Assembly (NCBI GenBank): GCA_021817005.1
Contig: JAKAWJ010000012.1
Span: forward strand, 1 to 46,542
Direction: 5' to 3'
Length of the DNA: 46,542 nucleotides
DNA from: an archaeon
Lineage (GTDB): Archaea > Thermoproteota > Thermoprotei_A > Marsarchaeales > Marsarchaeaceae
Each line of letters starts with the position of its first letter. Positions within the stretch are counted from its first letter, which is position 1. The position numbers and the translations under genes were made by a program. The notes beneath the pieces were generated by a model. The model was given only the letters and a program-made list of their open reading frames with translations, did no database searches and had not been told where the DNA came from. Below are positions 33,806 to 42,777 of this stretch, one piece after another.

Positions 33806-34228
33806 ATGGTGAAGCGTATCTCGAATGAGTCTGGATCCAAGGACGTGGACGCATACATAGCGAAATGCCCAAAGAATATTCAGGGGAAGCTGAGGGAGAT
33901 CAGAGCGGCAGTAATGGAAGTGGCCCCGGGTGCCACTGAAACCATGAGTTATTTCCACATCCCTGGCTATTTCTACCCTGGTTATGACTACAACGGAATG
34001 TTCGCCTGGTTCGGTCTTCAGAAATCATACATACGCCTGTTACTGCGCCCTCCCGCAATACAGGACCACGAAAAGGAACTCGCTGGGTATGCTACAACGA
34101 AAGCGGCCGTGCACCTTCCGCTAGACAAGAAGGTCCCAGTGCCCCTAGTCAAGAAGCTGGTAAAGGCTAGCGTGAGGATAATGAAAAACAAGTCCAAGAA
34201 TGGCGCAACATCCAAGCATCGTACCTGA
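33806..34228 (+). CDS. DUF1801 family protein (copy B)
   Basis: The 140-residue protein shares the plan of copy A: DVDAYIAKCPKNIQGKLREI, VAPGATETMSY, AWFGLQKSYIRLLLRPP and a basic end with LPLDKKVPVPLVKKLVK. Copies A and B are clearly paralogous but well diverged. The ATG has GGGAG upstream and a TAATTCTTATT element at about -30. Both copies lie inside the proposed integrated element. Molecular function is unknown. Confidence 0.85.
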   Translation: MVKRISNESGSKDVDAYIAKCPKNIQGKLREIRAAVMEVAPGATETMSYFHIPGYFYPGYDYNGMFAWFGLQKSYIRLLLRPPAIQDHEKELAGYATTKAAVHLPLDKKVPVPLVKKLVKASVRIMKNKSKNGATSKHRT

Positions 34229-34753
34229 GATTCTATTTTCTACTGCAAGGCTCGTTCTGAAGACGCTAGGGATTTCTGCCATAACCAAGGTCGTGAGGCG
34301 GGCTCAGGTGCATTCAACCACTAGACGCACAAATTCGAATTGCGCGACTCCACCTTGATTCGTGAGGCGTACCCGGAACTACTTTTTCTTTTATTGACCC
34401 GCCTAAGATCATCGGGTTGCGTCAAGCGTTGAAGGTTCCTGGAGTAGGGAAGATCCCACGCTCAGAAGTACGTTCCTAACCCTGCCAAAGTTCGAATGCC
34501 TTCCGAGCCGAACTTTTGACCAACTAATGCGATTTGAGTTAGGAGCCTGAAAGGTCTCACCGAGGTCCATCATGGTGCACGAAATGTTGCGCAGTATGAT
34601 TTTCTCACAGGCGAAACTAATTGCGTCAGAACCGCTTGTAGATTTCGTCCAAGCTTGTAATTCTTACAACAATTAAGCGACCCCCGTTCAATAAGGGAAC
34701 TGTCAGGAGGTTCTCATGTTCGAGTCTCATCCCCCCCGCACTTAAAAGCTCGA
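34229..34753. other. Intergenic stretch, nothing assigned
   Basis: No supported gene in 525 bases. A tRNA-like GTTCGAGTC near 34729 has no complementary T stem and is not a tRNA. A TTAAAAG box at 34743-34749 belongs to the following acetyltransferase gene. Confidence 0.35.
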
Positions 34754-35362
34754 ATGCGTACGAGGCGGGTCGTGCCTTTCACGTCAAAGCAGCTTACGCC
34801 CGAGACCTGGCCGGCGTTCGCCCGCCTGGTGGAGAAGCACAACGGAATCTTCGGCGGGTGTTGGTGCATCTCCTTTCATCTTGAGCCAGGGGAGGTGAGG
34901 AGCGGTGGGGCGGCATACCGAGCGATGAAGGAGGAGCGAGTGCGAGAAGGCCGGGCGCACGCCGCGCTCGTCTTCGACGGCCCCGACGTGGTCGGATGGT
35001 GCCAGTTCGGACCGACCGACGAACTCCCGAATATCCGGAGCCGAAAGGCCTACGAGGAGGGGTTGACAGAACTTCCCGACTGGCGCATCACCTGCTTCTT
35101 CATCGACCGAGAACGCCGGGGGAAAGGTATTGCGACCCTCGCCCTCCGTGAAGCGCTTCGATGTATCGCTCAACTCGGCGGCGGGACGGTCGAGGCGTAC
35201 CCGGAGGACTATACAAACGAGAAGGTCTCCTCCTCTTTCCTCTGCAGTGGTACCTTGGGCATGTTCGAGAAGATGAGGTTCCGGAGGGCGCGCAAGATTG
35301 CGATGCGCCGGTGGGTCGTGGTCCGGAAGATATCCCCGGCGCGGGCAAGAGCACGACGTTGA
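34754..35362 (+). CDS. GNAT acetyltransferase, probably acquired
   Basis: The central part shows a GNAT fold: AALVFDGPDVVGWCQFGP, then ITCFFIDRERRGKGIATLAL with the acetyl-CoA loop R-R-G-K-G, then TVEAYPED and GMFEKMRFRRARKI. The substrate is unknown. Codons are markedly richer in G and C than in neighbouring genes, suggesting transfer. A TTAAAAG box is 26 bases from GTG 34772, so that GTG (residue 7, before PFTSKQLTPETW) may be the true leaderless start. The last residues run into a truncated ABC ATPase in another frame, so the 3' end may be altered. Confidence 0.8.
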   Translation: MRTRRVVPFTSKQLTPETWPAFARLVEKHNGIFGGCWCISFHLEPGEVRSGGAAYRAMKEERVREGRAHAALVFDGPDVVGWCQFGPTDELPNIRSRKAYEEGLTELPDWRITCFFIDRERRGKGIATLALREALRCIAQLGGGTVEAYPEDYTNEKVSSSFLCSGTLGMFEKMRFRRARKIAMRRWVVVRKISPARARARR

Positions 35363-35499
35363 AGATGGCGACGGACATGATCTCCCCGACCGAGGGTCGC
35401 GTGGTCTTGAACGGTGAGCCCGTTCGTGGCAATCGCGAACGCGCCTTCTCGTGCTGTGAAGTTCTCATCGAGTCTCCTGTGATCTATCCATCGCTGGGG
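35332..35499 (+). pseudogene. ABC transporter ATPase fragment
   Basis: In a frame different from the acetyltransferase, GAGKSTTLKMATDMISPTEG (a Walker A loop and the strand that follows it) continues into VVLNGEPVRGN and VLIESPVIYPSLG. Everything before the Walker A and after the Q-loop region is missing. It resembles bacitracin/drug-export ATPases. The GC-rich codon use matches the adjoining acetyltransferase, so both may have arrived together. Confidence 0.7.
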
Positions 35500-35709
35500 T
35501 ACTTCGTCATAACCACGGCTCTGGGCTCTTACTCTTCCAACGTGAGGAATTTACATAGCGAGTTGATGTAATTTATGAGCGCTCTTACCGATAACTCGAA
35601 GCTTCGTCAGATTTTCATGATTGTTGACGTCCTTATAGTTCTCTACATCATACTTGATGCCATCGCACAGGCTCTTCCACCGCACTATCGTCGCCCCGCC
35701 GAGTCCCCT

Positions 35710-35919
35710 CTCAGACCGGGTCAGGGCGGGAAGGGTCTCAGCCATCGTCTTGAGATGGCACGCGTACTTCGCGACGCGGCCTGTGGAGATCCTCTGAACT
35801 CTTAGGACCACGCTGAACCTTTCTATCAGTGGTTTGTCCTGATCGCCGACCACGCTCGATTTGGCGACGCGGTCAAGCGCCTGGTCCGGCCTCTTCGAGT
35901 ACCCATGGATATCCTTCAT
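35710..35919 (-). pseudogene. Integrase (tyrosine recombinase) N-terminal fragment
   Basis: From ATG 35919 about 70 residues resemble the SAM-like core-binding domain of archaeal integrases: PDQALDRVAKSS, then DKPLIERFSVVLR, then ISTGRVAKYACHLKTMAETL. After ALTRSE the resemblance ends, and the catalytic domain (R...H-x-x-R...Y) is absent. The fragment starts 73 bases from the tRNA-Gly 3' end and runs in the same direction, where integrases of tRNA-targeted elements usually lie. Confidence 0.6.
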
Positions 35920-35991
35920 CGTTGGATAGGCTGTGCGCCCATAAAAGCGGGAGCCTCTTGTTAGGAAGAGAACTGTATTGTGGATGAAGGT

Positions 35992-36065
35992 GCGGTCGCC
36001 GGGATTTGAACCCGGGTTCTTGGCGCGGGGGGCCAACGTCCTAGACCAGGCTGGACGACGACCGC
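35992..36065 (-). tRNA. tRNA-Gly (anticodon CCC)
   Basis: The 74-base cloverleaf is complete: acceptor GCGGTCG/CGACCGC, D stem GTCC/GGAC, anticodon stem TTGGC/GCCAA with loop CCCCCGC, T arm CCGGG-TTCAAAT-CCCGG, discriminator A. The loop centre reads CCC, for glycine, and the body resembles archaeal tRNA-Gly. Base 33 is C in place of the nearly invariant U, and base 37 is G. No intron is present and CCA is not fully encoded. It is the presumed target of an integrated element. Confidence 0.85.
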
Positions 36066-36777
36066 TTTTGGCCGTAACCTCTCGCCCTTTAGGGGGTTGG
36101 GGTTGCAAATAGGTTATTCACCACCTCATGGCTTAAGCGCTGCGCTGCGGCCTCCGGAAGTTGTGGAGCCCATCTCGATGTCCTTTCTCTTCAAACGGCT
36201 GAGAAGCGCATGCATTTCGCCTGCACGCTCCTCGAACCCGACTTACTTGCTTTTCACGTTTAAGCAGAATGCCACCGAGGGCCGGTATGCTTGCTTGCTC
36301 GGGGGTTTACAGGTACTACTCTTGCGTTCATCCGCATCCAAGGAGTCCTGCATGTGGGTCTGCTGAGCATGCTTGCGCGTCGGCATCGGGAACACTCCCC
36401 TCAAAGAGGCTGAGGCTGTACTCTACCCCAATCTTGAGCGCGAAGCGCAGGTTCACCTTTGCTCTCTTCGCGGGGTCGGAGAGGCTGTCCCGCGTCTTCG
36501 TCACGACCTTATGCCGTCTTCGAGCGTCCACACCCTTCCCCTCGAAATAGGTGTTTGTAACGTCGACAACGAGCTAGTGTTCATTGCTTCATATGATTGG
36601 GTGAACTTTGCGTAGCCCGTGCTGAGCCACTTTACTTTCCATGTCTTGCGCTGGTAGAATCAACGAACGAATCGTCACAATCAGTCCAGAACCCCGCGGA
36701 TGAACAACCTCAGAACTTTGGAAGAGCTTGTGCCCGACTCTGGGAAGGTGCAGATCACTTTACAGACGAGTGGTGTG
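36066..36777. other. Non-coding stretch with IS debris
   Basis: Apart from the transposase fragment listed separately, I see no gene here. Several short overlapping frames on both strands are low in structure and look random. Confidence 0.35.
36390..36570 (-). pseudogene. Transposase fragment, IS1634-like (IS4 superfamily)
   Basis: The frame VVDVTNTYFEGKG matches the D-V-T-x-T-Y-F-E-G signature around the first catalytic aspartate of IS1634-type transposases. About 35 residues later comes VNLRFALKIGVEYSLSLFEG, the usual strand pair before the G-N-x-x-D stretch. There is a stop two codons upstream of the first segment and the remainder of the protein is missing. No terminal inverted repeats were found. 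Confidence 0.6.
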
Positions 36778-37425
36778 TCAATCAGTTAGGGAATTAGGAA
36801 GTGTCAAGCCAGTTGGTCCACTCAACTCTCCTCTCGGAGGGGATAGCCACATTCCAGCCTCGGCGAGCAGGATGAACCCAAGAGTGGCCGCTGCACTGAT
36901 GATTCTGCTCGGGATAAATGCTGAACAGGTGAATTGCGAGTAGCTTCCCCCACAGGCTAGTTCGTATGGCGATGAAAGAGCGTATCTCACAAATGCGTAA
37001 CCGGCAAGTGGAACGCTGCCGAGTACGAGTGTCATGGCTAACCATCTGCGAAACCTAAATGAGCGAATCACTGACGAAGCCGCAGCTATGACAAATACCA
37101 GTGGCATTAGAGGTAATACAAATAGCGGCATTAGAGAATAGAGGAGGGCGTAGCCGGATAGTGCTGCATTGGAGTACCACTGGAGATCTCCTGAAGAAGT
37201 ATAGGCGGGCTTGAAACCAGTCGCGAGCCACATGAACAGTATGGCCCCGAGAGCCAGCGCTCCGGATGTCGCTTTCGCCAACCTGTTCCTGAACACAAGA
37301 AATGGTGGAGCAGAGGCAAGCAACGCCATAGTCAGGGGAAGCACAACCCCATTGATAGCGGACCATAGCAGCATACTATGTCGTTCCTCGACTCTTGGAA
37401 CCGGTGCGCCTTTTGTTAGGGTCAA
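36778..37425 (-). CDS. Multi-pass membrane protein, unknown
   Basis: The 215-residue protein has about six hydrophobic helices (for example NGVVLPLTMALLASAPPFLV and ALLYSLMPLFVLPLMPLVFV). Short charged loops separate them, and a cysteine pair (YELACGGSYSQFTCS) sits in an apparent outer loop, possibly a disulphide. No family motif is recognised. The start may be M1 or M18. Flanking sequence is degenerate, so expression is uncertain, but the regular helix pattern over the whole length supports a real gene. Confidence 0.6.
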   Translation of the reverse strand: MTLTKGAPVPRVEERHSMLLWSAINGVVLPLTMALLASAPPFLVFRNRLAKATSGALALGAILFMWLATGFKPAYTSSGDLQWYSNAALSGYALLYSLMPLFVLPLMPLVFVIAAASSVIRSFRFRRWLAMTLVLGSVPLAGYAFVRYALSSPYELACGGSYSQFTCSAFIPSRIISAAATLGFILLAEAGMWLSPPRGELSGPTGLTLPNSLTD

Positions 37426-38720
37426 GTGTCACTTTAGCTTATACGCCCTCTGCTGCTAACCCGAATACTGCACATAGATTGTGTTCGAGCTGGAGAACCC
37501 AGATCCGTCCATATCTACGTCTTAATTCGCTGAGCAATACAACCTTGCTCTGATTCACGAATTTCAAATATGCAATACCGCAGATTCATAAAAAGGCCCT
37601 GCACAGTCTGTGCAAACTCAATCGATCCGTGAACTTCACCATCCAACCTCGATTCTGAAAAAAGTCTTGAAATGGCTTGCTCGGATGTGAGCCATGATCG
37701 CGGAACAGAGGCTCATGCGGAGCCGGAACATTGTATGCGTTGCAGTCAATATGCCTGGTGTCTTAGGTCAAATGCGTCTCCGTCGTTCGTGTTATCAAGA
37801 GAAGGCTCCCTTTCGTTAGGGGCTCAGGCTCCGCACGGCAAGGCCGCATGTCCGCTCAAGCTACGGTTTCTCCCTATCACGACTCATGCCTCGACCCGCT
37901 CCGGAACAGACTTGGCTCACTGCGTATTCAGCCATGACCTCAGGTCCTTGCGAGTGTTCAGGACTCGTGGAACTGCTTGCCACTGGTGGCATGTGGGGCA
38001 CTCTTCTCCCAGCCTGACCCCCAGGGCTCCGCAGTTCGCGCACTCACCGGGGACGCGCCTTCTCGTTCCCGCGTAGTAGCGCAGATTGCGATGCCTGACG
38101 CTATAGTGCACCCAACGCTGTTTCGCGAAACAGCGTTCGCAGATGTCCCAATGAAACCTCCCGTCTTTCGTGGTGCGTGAAAGGGCAAGAAATTCCGGCC
38201 AGTTCAAGGCGCACCAATTCTCGTCTCGGATTTAGCTTGAACAGATATCTGCACTTGGGGCAAAGATAAAGTAGCGTCGACCCCAATCTCCTCTTATCTT
38301 CCCGGGGGGAATCCCCTCCCGGAGAAGAGTTGAAAACCATACGGGTCTGCAGGGCAAGCCACTTGAAGCTCGAAATCCTGGAAGGGTCCGGCGCCGCGCG
38401 TGACATCTTGCTGTTTCGGAGGCAAAAACTTGAACAACCTGTATATCACGACTGCGCGACAGGTCCAAGTACCGGCGAGCCCTCAAGGAATCCTTAGTCC
38501 GGCGATCTATTCAAGGCGAAAGCTGGATGCAGGGGTCTGCCGACTAATGCGTATCGCGGATCGTGCTTGGAACCATCCGCCGCCTGGAGCAGGTTCATGT
38601 CTACAGTGAACCGCGGTTTGCTGCGAGCGTGAGGCGTTGAAGTTTGCCTAGGTTAGGGGGGCAGCCGGGACCCTCATTAATTCTGTGCTTCGATTACTGC
38701 ATTAATGCCGGTCCGAACAT
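37426..38720. other. Gene-poor stretch
   Basis: About 1.3 kb contains only the broken zinc-ribbon frame listed separately. Other open frames here have no domain, no fitting promoter and unnatural composition. I saw no tRNA, CRISPR repeat or IS end. Confidence 0.35.
37917..38277 (-). pseudogene. Frameshifted zinc-ribbon protein
   Basis: One frame encodes LYLCPKCRYLFKLNPRRELV. A second frame, overlapping it, carries ICERCFAKQRWVHYSVRHRN and then CANCGALGVRLGEECPTCHQW. Read together they would give three zinc knuckles in one protein with the shift near 38170-38210. This suggests a decayed gene. The second frame could also start at TTG 38207 as a 96-residue protein. Confidence 0.4.
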
Positions 38721-40391
38721 TCACTTTTGCAGATACTTGCGTAGCTCTTCAATATCTGAGTCCTCAACCTTCTTGAACAATGGCTTCGGAGCGACTATCA
38801 CGTGTCCCGGTTCCAATAATTGATTTCTGGCGCTCTGCCAGGGCAGGCTCGAGAGGGGGGGCTGCAGTGACAGCTGCCGCCAAATTTCCCGAGAAGTGAA
38901 TGGCAGAAATGGTTCTAGGAGAATCGCAAGACTAGACACCGCGTTCGCCGAGTGGTACACAGCCGTCACGGCACCACGCCGTTTCTCCCACGGCGCCGCC
39001 GTCTGAAAGTATCTGTTGCATTCATTGCCGAAGTCAAGAACCGACCGTAGAGCTCGGTCGTAGTGCCCCTCTTCGATGAGCCTGGAAGTCTCCGAGGTAG
39101 CGTGCGATTTAGCCTGAACGAGAGTCCTTTCTGCCTCCTCGTCCTCGTCTGGTTTCGGTATTACTAATCCGTAGTCCCTTGCCACGAAGATCAGCGCGCG
39201 GTGAATGAAGTTGCCGACATTCGCTATCAGTTCATTGTTTATCTTTGACTTGAATTCCTGCAGGTCGAAATTTGCGTCCGTCTGCGCGTATGGAGTAATG
39301 CGCGTCAGGTAGAATCTCAGGTAGTCTGGCGGGAGTGAACCGAGATAGTCCCGCACCGTGATTCCCCAGCGCCTGCTCTTCGATAATTTCCTGCCTTCCA
39401 GTAATAAAAACCCCCTTGTCGGAATGTAGTCGGGCAGTTTGTAGCTCCCCTCCCCTAACCTCATGCTCGGTAGGAAAAGGTAGTGGTGATACACAATGTC
39501 CTTCCCGATGAAGTGATATATCGTGGAGTTGTTCCAGAACTCTTTGCCTGAGTCCCCCGTCACTCTGGCTGCTTTCAGGGCAGCGGAGATGTAGCAGATG
39601 TGGTTGTCGAACCAACCGTAGAGAACCTTTCCAGCCGCCTCGGGTAGAGGTACGCTGACTCCCCACTCGATATCTCGCGTTATATCCCAGTCCTGAAGGC
39701 CACTCTCAATCCAGCCGAGAACATAGTTCTTCGGCTCAGATTGTAAGTTATCGTTTCCTCGCAACCATTCTTTGAGCCTGCCCGAAAAGGCGGACAGTTT
39801 GAAGAAATAATGGAGGCTCTTTTTCATTACGGGCGGTCTGCCGCAGATGGAGCATTTTGGCTCAAGTATTTCGCCGGGCTGGATCGTCCTTCCGCAATTC
39901 TCACAGCCATCAGAATACTGTTCAGTCGCGCCACAGTACGGGCAGGTTCCCCTGACGTATCTATCCGGAAGAAACTTTTTGTCGAACTCGCAGTAGAACT
40001 GGTCCACATTTGCAGAATAGATGTAACCCGCGGTATGCAGCTTCCGAAAGAAGTGCTGAACCAGCTCAATGTTCTCCGGCGAGCTCGTCCTATCAAAGAG
40101 GTCGAACTCGATTCCAAGAGCGCGAAGATCCTCATCGAAGCGTTTTCGCCAATATGCGACGTATTCCGCGGGGAGCCTCTTCGCCTTCTCAGCAGCTATC
40201 AGGATGGGGGTACCGAAATCGTCAGAAGCGCACACCTGGACAACTCTTGTTCCGGTATGCCTGAGATAGCGCGACAGTATGTCAGCTGGGAGGTACGTGC
40301 TCGCGATGTGGCCCAAATGGAGGTCAGAATTTGCGTAAGGAAGAGCCGCCGTGACTATTGTGTTCCTGAGTTTTGCTTGCACCTTTGCCAA
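38721..40391 (-). CDS. metG: Methionyl-tRNA synthetase
   Basis: MetRS charges tRNA-Met. The HIGH motif is HLGH (25-28), and KMSKS is KLSKS in EGRKLSKSRRWG. Between them a double zinc knuckle has CPYCGA, CENCG and a further CSICG pair. The anticodon-binding helical domain makes up the last 180 residues. The C-terminal tRNA-binding (EMAP-like) domain is absent, as in many archaea where it is a separate protein. The frame starts at TTG 40391, preceded by a GCTTATAG box about 20 bases upstream. Length is 556. Confidence 0.95.
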   Translation of the reverse strand: MAKVQAKLRNTIVTAALPYANSDLHLGHIASTYLPADILSRYLRHTGTRVVQVCASDDFGTPILIAAEKAKRLPAEYVAYWRKRFDEDLRALGIEFDLFDRTSSPENIELVQHFFRKLHTAGYIYSANVDQFYCEFDKKFLPDRYVRGTCPYCGATEQYSDGCENCGRTIQPGEILEPKCSICGRPPVMKKSLHYFFKLSAFSGRLKEWLRGNDNLQSEPKNYVLGWIESGLQDWDITRDIEWGVSVPLPEAAGKVLYGWFDNHICYISAALKAARVTGDSGKEFWNNSTIYHFIGKDIVYHHYLFLPSMRLGEGSYKLPDYIPTRGFLLLEGRKLSKSRRWGITVRDYLGSLPPDYLRFYLTRITPYAQTDANFDLQEFKSKINNELIANVGNFIHRALIFVARDYGLVIPKPDEDEEAERTLVQAKSHATSETSRLIEEGHYDRALRSVLDFGNECNRYFQTAAPWEKRRGAVTAVYHSANAVSSLAILLEPFLPFTSREIWRQLSLQPPLSSLPWQSARNQLLEPGHVIVAPKPLFKKVEDSDIEELRKYLQK

Positions 40392-40659
40392 GCTGCGATA
40401 TCGAAGCTATAAGCATACCTGAATCGCTTGGCAGATAGCACCCCTTCCTCCTCTTCGCACTCCTTTCGCGCAACTAATTTCACGGCTGAACAAGCCGGAA
40501 ACAAAACTGGATGTTGGTTCCCCGAGCAAAATTCAAATTGCATCGGTTGGCTGCAAATAGGGCATGACAACTCAGGCGAGAAAGCCCGAACAAAAAAGCT
40601 ATCCTCTTAGCTAAGCCTGCCTGCTGTTAACTGTCGAAGAGGGCAGGGGACAAATATTC

Positions 40660-41760
40660 ATGACCAAATGCAAGACACGTGTTCTCAAGGTCCAAGGCTA
40701 CGAAGAATACGGCTTTCCCAAATCACATCCGTTCAAGAAGGAAAGACCGCAAGCGCTCTTTGAGCTAACACGACGCACGCAACTCAACAATTCATTTCAG
40801 GAGGCATGTATAGCAGAAGAAGCTCAGGAAGAAGCCCTGACCCTCTACCACACACCGGAATACCTGAGATTTGTCAGGTTTATGTCAGACAGAGGCGAGG
40901 GCCTTCTGGATTACGGCGACACGCCCGCGTACCCCAAGTGCTATGAGATAAATTCAAGAGTGGTGAACGCATCCATAATTGCAGCGGCGCTTGCGCTCTC
41001 GGGCGAACATGTGGCCAATTTTTATGGCGGAATGCACCACGCAAGGGCCGACAGAGCTAGCGGTTTCTGCATTTTCAATGATGCCACGATTGCACTTCGT
41101 TGGCTGCTTAACTCAGGAGCCCGCAAAATTGCATACGTCGACATAGACGCCCACCATGGCGACGGCGTAATGTACGCGTTTTACTCGGAGCCTCGTGTGT
41201 TGCATATCGATTTTCACGAAGATGGGCGAACCCTCTTTCCGGGAACAGGTTTTGTCAATGAAACTGGCGAAGGAGAAGCCGAGGGGACCAAGGTGAACAT
41301 AGCTTTGCCACCGGGAGCGAGCGACCCAGATTACCGGTATGCATATGACGAGCTGGTACATCCGCTGCTCGAAAATTTCAGTCCAGACATTATCGTTCTG
41401 CAAGCGGGCGTGGACGCCCACCAAGGTGACCCTCTCACGCATCTTCTACTACGGGATGCTGGCTATTCGGAATTGTACACCCGTATTCACTCTGACAGCC
41501 ACAAATTAGCTCAGGGTAAGCTCTGCGTGCTTGGCGGGGGCGGTTATAACATGTGTAATGTAATACGCTGCTGGGCCCTCCTAATTTGTGAATTGATAGG
41601 GCACGATCCCCCAGAGAATCTCGTTACAGAAGCCAGCCAGATAGCTTTTGAGGCCGCCGGTTCCGAACCCAGTTGTTCTGGAACTGAACCCTCTCGCTCA
41701 GGTGTTCTAGCTGGAACCGAAGCTACGGTGGCCGCGCTAAGGAAAAGAATGAACGTCTAG
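40660..41760 (+). CDS. Histone-deacetylase-family deacylase (AcuC/HDAC fold)
   Basis: The fold removes acyl groups from lysine or polyamine amides with one zinc. The active site shows MHHARADRASGFCIFND with the paired histidines, AYVDIDAHHGDGV with zinc ligands Asp and His, and LQAGVDAHQGDPL with the last aspartate. GGGGYN, which holds the catalytic tyrosine, follows near the end. All catalytic residues are present. Archaeal members may act on acetylated proteins such as Alba or on polyamines; neither is shown here. The gene is divergent from metG. Confidence 0.9.
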   Translation: MTKCKTRVLKVQGYEEYGFPKSHPFKKERPQALFELTRRTQLNNSFQEACIAEEAQEEALTLYHTPEYLRFVRFMSDRGEGLLDYGDTPAYPKCYEINSRVVNASIIAAALALSGEHVANFYGGMHHARADRASGFCIFNDATIALRWLLNSGARKIAYVDIDAHHGDGVMYAFYSEPRVLHIDFHEDGRTLFPGTGFVNETGEGEAEGTKVNIALPPGASDPDYRYAYDELVHPLLENFSPDIIVLQAGVDAHQGDPLTHLLLRDAGYSELYTRIHSDSHKLAQGKLCVLGGGGYNMCNVIRCWALLICELIGHDPPENLVTEASQIAFEAAGSEPSCSGTEPSRSGVLAGTEATVAALRKRMNV

Positions 41761-41892
41761 CCCATCTGGAATGGAATGTGGGCGCAATACGATGCCGTAC
41801 TGTGATTACGCCATTGACAACAGTCCAAATGCAGCACATGGCGCGAGCCCTAAGAAATCAACAAAACCCTAAACGTCGGGTCGCGCGCCAAG

Positions 41893-42777
41893 TCATGCAG
41901 AGATCTTTTTCAGGGAGGAAGCAACGAGTCTCGGGACTTCATCCGGTGTCACGGCCACCTGAACCCCCGCAGCTTTGAACGACTCTGCCTTGGCGGCAAC
42001 CGTGCCTTCTGAGCCGCTCACGATCGCCCCTGCGTGCCCCATGCGTTTCCCAGGGGGGGCGGTGCGTCCCGCAATGTACGCCACTACTGGTTTTCTGACT
42101 TCTTTCGAGATGTAATCCGCCGCCATCTCTTCGTCATTGCCGCCAATCTCTCCTATCAGGACTACAGCACGCGTTACCCTATCCTTATTGAACAGCTCAA
42201 GCGCATCCACAAAACCAGTTCCTATGATAGGGTCCCCGCCAATCCCGATGACAGTGCTCTGTCCCAGTCCCGCCTTGGTAAGCTGGTAGGCAATCTCATA
42301 GGTGAGAGTCCCACTTCTGCTCACGACCCCCACAACCCCTCGCTCGAATACCGAACCGGGCATTATCCCCACTTTCGACCGCTCTGGGCTGATGAGCCCC
42401 GGGCAGTTAGGTCCTATTACACGCTTTCCTTTACGCCCGGCATGGCTAATGAATCTCCAGGCATCATAGGTCGGAATGTGCTCTGTTATCACCACGGTTA
42501 GCGGCAGATCAGCCTCAATTGACTCGAGTGCTGCGTCCTTTGCGAATGGGGCTGGTACAAAAATGACGGAAGCATTTGCTCCGGTCGCGTTTACAGCCTC
42601 CTCTACGGTGTCGAATACTGGCACATTACCGCCGAACAGCGTGCCACCCTTACCGGGGGTTACCCCAGCAACCACCTTAGTGCCGTAGGCAATCATCTGC
42701 TGGGCGTGGAATCCACCTTCTCTCCCCGTTATTCCCTGAACAAGGACCTTTGTCCGTTCGTCAATCAGGATGGCCAT
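41893..42777 (-). CDS. sucD: Succinyl-CoA synthetase, alpha subunit
   Basis: This subunit binds CoA and carries the phosphohistidine. [20 protein letters not shown] starts the CoA domain, [11 protein letters not shown] is the ligase motif, and the active histidine is in [10 protein letters not shown]. With SucC it makes ATP or GTP from succinyl-CoA in the citric acid cycle, or runs in reverse. Its start overlaps the sucC stop by one base, so the two are translationally coupled. Length (294) is typical. Confidence 0.96.
   Translation of the reverse strand: MAILIDERTKVLVQGITGREGGFHAQQMIAYGTKVVAGVTPGKGGTLFGGNVPVFDTVEEAVNATGANASVIFVPAPFAKDAALESIEADLPLTVVITEHIPTYDAWRFISHAGRKGKRVIGPNCPGLISPERSKVGIMPGSVFERGVVGVVSRSGTLTYEIAYQLTKAGLGQSTVIGIGGDPIIGTGFVDALELFNKDRVTRAVVLIGEIGGNDEEMAADYISKEVRKPVVAYIAGRTAPPGKRMGHAGAIVSGSEGTVAAKAESFKAAGVQVAVTPDEVPRLVASSLKKISA

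Larger units (their letters stand above)
33007..36004. mobile_element. Remnant of a tRNA-Gly-integrated element (about 3 kb)
   Basis: The element is bounded by an intact tRNA-Gly on the right and a 3' tRNA fragment on the left in direct orientation. Just inside the tRNA, on the same strand, lies an integrase N-terminal fragment. The interior holds two DUF1801 genes, a GC-rich acetyltransferase and a truncated ABC ATPase. This is the standard architecture of archaeal tRNA-targeted integrative elements; loss of most of the integrase suggests an immobile relic. The extent is inferred from the repeats. Confidence 0.5.

Noticed and set aside
34720-34745. GTTCGAGTC as a possible tRNA T-loop
   Set aside because: The flanking five bases on each side are not complementary and no cloverleaf can be drawn.
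35551-36108. The 185-codon minus-strand frame as a full gene
   Set aside because: Its first third runs through the tRNA gene. Only the segment from 35919 to about 35710 resembles an integrase, so it is listed as a fragment.
37672-38076. A 134-codon plus-strand frame rich in Ser, His and Cys
   Set aside because: It overlaps the zinc-ribbon frame on the other strand, has no coherent secondary structure pattern and has no promoter.
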